From positions 1-9,996 of the forward strand of contig JAHDHT010000006.1 in assembly GCA_020631175.1 (NCBI GenBank): DNA of 9,996 nucleotides, written 5' to 3'. Below are positions 7,302 through 9,996 of the stretch, piece by piece (the first letter of the stretch is position 1; every line of letters begins with the position of its first letter). The notes beneath the pieces were generated by a model. That model ran no database searches and was not told the DNA's origin. It worked only from the letters and a program-made list of their open reading frames with translations. The position numbers were made by a program, and so were the translations under genes. Source of the DNA: Chitinophagales bacterium. Its GTDB lineage: Bacteria > Bacteroidota > Bacteroidia > Chitinophagales > JAHDHT01.

Positions 7302-7613
7302 TTACTTTTGAAATCCACCTAATATTTCCAGCTCCTGCCCTCTTTCCGGCCTTCCTGCCAATAATGGAATCGCCTGAGAAATCAACTCCCGCACTCCGGG
7401 AACGGTTAAAGAAGCCTCATGATCAGCCGCAGTATCCCAAATTTCAGTAACCCAAACGCTTAGACTATCGGTCGCATCACGACTTACGATATAAAGTTGA
7501 CAACCTTTCGCAGTAGAAACCAATTCTGAAGCCTCCAATAAAATATTTGCTAATTGATCAGCACCTTCGGCAGAAGTCGCTGTTAATTTTCCGTGTAAAC
7601 CATATTTAGCCAT
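7302..7613 (-). CDS. Antibiotic biosynthesis monooxygenase (ABM) family protein, putative quinol monooxygenase type
   Basis: A 103-residue cytoplasmic protein with the ferredoxin-like ABM fold, usually a dimer. Matching features are the opening KYGLHGKLTA strand (3-11), the helix DQLANILLEASELV (19-32), the Cys-containing GCQLYIVSRD strand (37-46), VWVTEIWDTAADHEASL (53-69, with the conserved Glu, Trp and His) and the C-terminal RELISQAIPLLAGRPE segment (75-90). Some family members oxidise quinols or polyketides without a cofactor, but many have no known substrate, so the reaction is left open. Its ATG (7613-7611) overlaps the TAA of the VWA gene upstream by one base (TAATG), pointing to translational coupling and one transcript. 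There are no membrane or export signals. The full family length is present. Sure of the family, not of the activity. Confidence 0.9.
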   Translation of the reverse strand: MAKYGLHGKLTATSAEGADQLANILLEASELVSTAKGCQLYIVSRDATDSLSVWVTEIWDTAADHEASLTVPGVRELISQAIPLLAGRPERGQELEILGGFQK

Positions 7614-9733
7614 TAATACCCTCCGTTAAATTTGCGGATAAACCATTCAATAGCTACTAACGCAAGTATCACAAAAAACAACCACTTCAAATTAATAAAA
7701 GCCTTGTTTTTAAAATTAGAATACATCACCGGTTTAATCTCCTCACTTGAACTAATCGTGCTCGCCAAATCAGCAATTTGATTTTGAGTAAACACTTTCC
7801 CACCGCTTCGATCCGCAAGATTATATAATAAAGAATGATTTGCAGTTGTATTTAAAGCCTCAATCTGTAAAGGAATCACAGAAAATTTACCCGAAGCATC
7901 ATAGCTGTTACCGGCATATCGGGTGCGACCTTTAAAGGTATAATCTCCTACCGGAAACAAACCCGCATCCAATCGATATGCATTTGCACTCTTATTAAAA
8001 ACAAAAGGATATTCCTTCCCATTCTCATCATAAATAGAAAGATTTACTTCGCTCTCATTTATCAATTCATAACTATCATTATACAACTCCGCATCGAAGG
8101 TGATCGATTCATTTTCGTAATACATATTTTTCGGCGTCGAAATTCTGAACTGACGCTTGTCATTTTTAACCGATAAATATTGAATCGTTTTACCGATAAT
8201 TTCATCTACCGTTTCAAAACCACTATCCGTCTGATAATCATAAATTCGCCAGCGCCATAAACCCTCACCGGCAAGAACCGCACTCTTTGTTATATTGCTT
8301 TGCTCTAATACCAATAAAGGATAATTTGTACTCACCGTACCAATTTTCTGCTTCAATAAAGTAACTGCTTTCGGACCAGGAGCATATTCACCAAAAGGTG
8401 AATTCAAGGGAGGAAGATTAGCCAGATTCTGAACCACTGCATTATCAATCGTAAACAAATTAAATCCACCCAACAATTCAGGCTTTGAATTATTTACCTG
8501 ACCGGCAGAAGCACCGTTCACTTGTAAAAGTTGTTGCGACTGATTAAAAGCCGGAATATTCGATTGCGTTGTTAAAATATAAAACACCGGTTTCGACTCC
8601 GCCTGCACACGAGACATTAGTGAAGAAGAAGGATTTCGCGAAGAAGGAATACCGTGCAGAATCAATAAATCATACGGCGTAATTACATTGTTGAACGTTC
8701 GCGCATACTTAATATCCACTTCATAATTTTCGTTCTTCTCAATCGAAGATTTCAAAGCCGATAAATCCGGATGCGGCGCTTCAGCCAAAAGCAAAATTTT
8801 CTGTCTAGCATCTAAAATATCAATATAAATACGCTGTACATTATTCTCTTCCGTAACCTCTCCATCCAATGATTTTGCCCTTATCGTATATTGATTAATT
8901 CCCGGAACACGCGCTTCAATAACAACATCAACGGTGCGGGTATCATCCGTATTTTTAAATTTAATCGTCTTGCCAAATTCTTTAAAAGCATCCGAACCTT
9001 TCTGATATTGATAAACCGATAAAAAGGTCGATTCACCGGCGCAATTCAAAGCCGTTAAATCCACCCGAATCGTAAACTTATCACGTAAATAAGCAATACG
9101 GTTATGGTAAACACGCTCCACTTTCACATCCTTCCGCAAAGTCGTATCACCTAAAGCGATGGAATAAACCGGAACATCAAGACGCTTATTAAAATAAACC
9201 GGATTCGAACCCTCATTGAAAATTCCATCCGTAGCCAGCACGATAGCCCCAACGTTCTGATTCGCATAACGATCATAAATTTCGCTGAAAGCCGCCGTCA
9301 TGTTTGTTAGTTTCTCATCAAAAGAAAACTGCAATCCTTCCCGCACTTCAGTGCCGAATTCATAACGATCAATCGAATATTTTTCGTCAATGCCCGAAAG
9401 CAAAGACTCAATTTGGGAGCGATAAGCAGCCGTATCAGCCAGCCCGGCCGCCATCGACGCCGAGTTATCCTGCGCAAAAACCACAATCGGCTCCTCGGTT
9501 TCCGTCACCCGATTCTTCAATAAAGGCATCAGCAGCAAAAATGCAAGCGCCGAAACCCCTAAAAACCGTAAAATTGAAAGAAAACGCAATGCCTTACGCG
9601 TGCCCGACGAGGCCTCCTTAAAGGTCTGATCCTTGAAATAAAGCACAAAAGCATATATGGCCCCCAACAAGAGACATAAACCGATATACCACCACGGGTA
9701 ACTTATGGAAATAGCTGCATCCAAATTGTCCAA
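7613..9733 (-). CDS. VWA-domain membrane protein (BatA-like topology) with a GATase1-like middle region
   Basis: A 706-residue inner-membrane protein. Two helices at about 14-33 and 54-71 are followed by a von Willebrand A-like domain (about 82-200) with an apparently intact metal-binding MIDAS: DNSAS (89-93), a Thr near 146 in TNMTAAF, and ATDG (167-170). Residues about 205-310 look like a beta-sandwich. The next part (about 311-530) resembles the glutamine-amidotransferase-like fold often found in such proteins (LLLAEAPHPD, YDLLILHGIPS), with no obvious catalytic Cys triad. A second beta domain (about 540-640) and a C-terminal helix (about 683-699) finish it. The bulk should face the periplasm. 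This arrangement recurs in Bacteroidota but its function is not settled. The start is a TTG at 9733: no in-frame ATG lies between the upstream stop and the first helix, and a second TTG nine bases on is possible. It overlaps the monooxygenase gene by one base. Confidence 0.88.
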   Translation of the reverse strand: MDNLDAAISISYPWWYIGLCLLLGAIYAFVLYFKDQTFKEASSGTRKALRFLSILRFLGVSALAFLLLMPLLKNRVTETEEPIVVFAQDNSASMAAGLADTAAYRSQIESLLSGIDEKYSIDRYEFGTEVREGLQFSFDEKLTNMTAAFSEIYDRYANQNVGAIVLATDGIFNEGSNPVYFNKRLDVPVYSIALGDTTLRKDVKVERVYHNRIAYLRDKFTIRVDLTALNCAGESTFLSVYQYQKGSDAFKEFGKTIKFKNTDDTRTVDVVIEARVPGINQYTIRAKSLDGEVTEENNVQRIYIDILDARQKILLLAEAPHPDLSALKSSIEKNENYEVDIKYARTFNNVITPYDLLILHGIPSSRNPSSSLMSRVQAESKPVFYILTTQSNIPAFNQSQQLLQVNGASAGQVNNSKPELLGGFNLFTIDNAVVQNLANLPPLNSPFGEYAPGPKAVTLLKQKIGTVSTNYPLLVLEQSNITKSAVLAGEGLWRWRIYDYQTDSGFETVDEIIGKTIQYLSVKNDKRQFRISTPKNMYYENESITFDAELYNDSYELINESEVNLSIYDENGKEYPFVFNKSANAYRLDAGLFPVGDYTFKGRTRYAGNSYDASGKFSVIPLQIEALNTTANHSLLYNLADRSGGKVFTQNQIADLASTISSSEEIKPVMYSNFKNKAFINLKWLFFVILALVAIEWFIRKFNGGY

Positions 9734-9743
9734 AAACAGAACG

Positions 9744-9776
9744 CAAATGTCGCAATTTATTTTGCATTCTCAACAA
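9744..9776 (-). promoter_or_regulatory. Possible Bacteroidota housekeeping promoter of the VWA gene
   Basis: Read on the minus strand, TTG (9773-9771, with a second TTG at 9776-9774) is followed after 19 bases by GACATTTG (9751-9744). That is one base off the Bacteroidota -7 consensus TAnnTTTG, at an accepted spacing from the -33 TTG. Transcription would begin only a few bases before the TTG start codon, so the mRNA would be nearly leaderless. A weak match in an AT-rich stretch. Confidence 0.3.
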
Positions 9777-9862
9777 TAAGACTCTTAAGAAACAATAAAG
9801 GCACCCATTAAAAAAGAATTAGAAGCAAAAGCCCCCTCAAATCAAAAAACATCCTCACCTGC

Positions 9863-9991
9863 TTTCCACTGCAACGCGCAGACTGCTCAAGCACTAAAGC
9901 CTAAATTTTGCTGGTCTTCCCGCCGGTCAGCCTGCACAAAATAAGGCTTCAGGCATTCGCCGGCCACGGGTTTCCGCTGCAATCAGGGCTA
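9863..9991. repeat. Probable dispersed intergenic repeat element with internal hairpin
   Basis: Two direct copies of TTTCCRCTGCAA (9863-9874 and 9971-9982) lie 108 bases apart. Between them an imperfect inverted repeat, AAGCCTAAATTTTG (9897-9910) and CAAAATAAGGCTT (9937-9949), can form 12 pairs around a GC-rich loop. The segment is visibly richer in G+C than the rest of the window and codes for nothing recognisable. On the minus strand the ends read GATTGCAGCGGAAA and GTTGCAGTGGAAA. I recall such boxes as recurring in Bacteroidota intergenic regions, but this is memory and not checked. The element may extend past the window. The AT-rich bases 9777-9862 hold nothing else I can identify. Confidence 0.55.
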
Positions 9992-9996
9992 GAGGA

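Noticed and set aside
9304..9621. Plus-strand open frame of 105 codons, and a similar one at 7226-7450
   Set aside because: Both lie over well-supported minus-strand genes (VWA and monooxygenase) or the terminator, have low-complexity translations and match no family. They are shadows.
9696..9701. GGGTAA on the plus strand inside the VWA gene, and TAAGAC at 9777-9782 (GTCTTA on the minus strand)
   Set aside because: Neither has its partner box at the right spacing or orientation. The minus-strand GTCTTA lacks a GGGTAA at the required distance upstream, so the VWA gene does not appear to belong to the same regulon.

Overview
The window looks like a piece of a Bacteroidota chromosome. It is AT-rich, has Bacteroidota-type genes (an STN-domain TonB-dependent receptor beside a FecI/FecR pair, a FISUMP lipoprotein-like domain, a VWA membrane protein), and shows almost no Shine-Dalgarno sequences. 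The class or genus cannot be fixed from the sequence alone.

Layout. 1-1515 (+) is the C-terminal half of the SbcC nuclease subunit, cut by the left edge just before its zinc hook. 1516-2160 (+) is a small exported FISUMP-domain protein that starts at a TTG directly after the sbcC stop. 2216-6275 (+) is a cell-surface signalling cassette: an ECF sigma factor, a FecR-type anti-sigma factor, and an outer-membrane TonB-dependent receptor with an N-terminal STN signalling domain. 6337-7197 (+) encodes a strongly acidic lipoprotein built from four strand-strand-helix repeats in two Cys-bounded pairs, ending in an Asp/Glu tail. A hairpin terminator lies at 7231-7273. On the minus strand, reading towards it, are a VWA-domain membrane protein (9733-7613) and a small antibiotic-biosynthesis-monooxygenase-fold protein (7613-7302), overlapping by one base. 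The right edge (about 9863-9991) is a GC-richer non-coding repeat-like element with a hairpin.

How the genes fit together. The most informative signal is a pair of promoter-like elements of the form TAGGGTAAA-N11-TTGTCTTAAA. One lies directly upstream of fecR and the other directly upstream of the acidic lipoprotein gene. Both blocks and the spacing are identical, while the spacers differ. This fits a two-box ECF-sigma promoter and suggests that the sigma factor at 2216 controls both the fecR-receptor operon and the lipoprotein gene. In that model the receptor senses or imports an unknown ligand, signals through its STN domain and FecR to release the sigma factor, and induces itself and the acidic lipoprotein. 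The lipoprotein would then be the main effector or partner, where many Bacteroidota receptor loci carry SusD or another ligand-binding lipoprotein. The ligand is unknown. The acidic, Cys-paired repeats make divalent cations or a cationic molecule a reasonable but untested guess.
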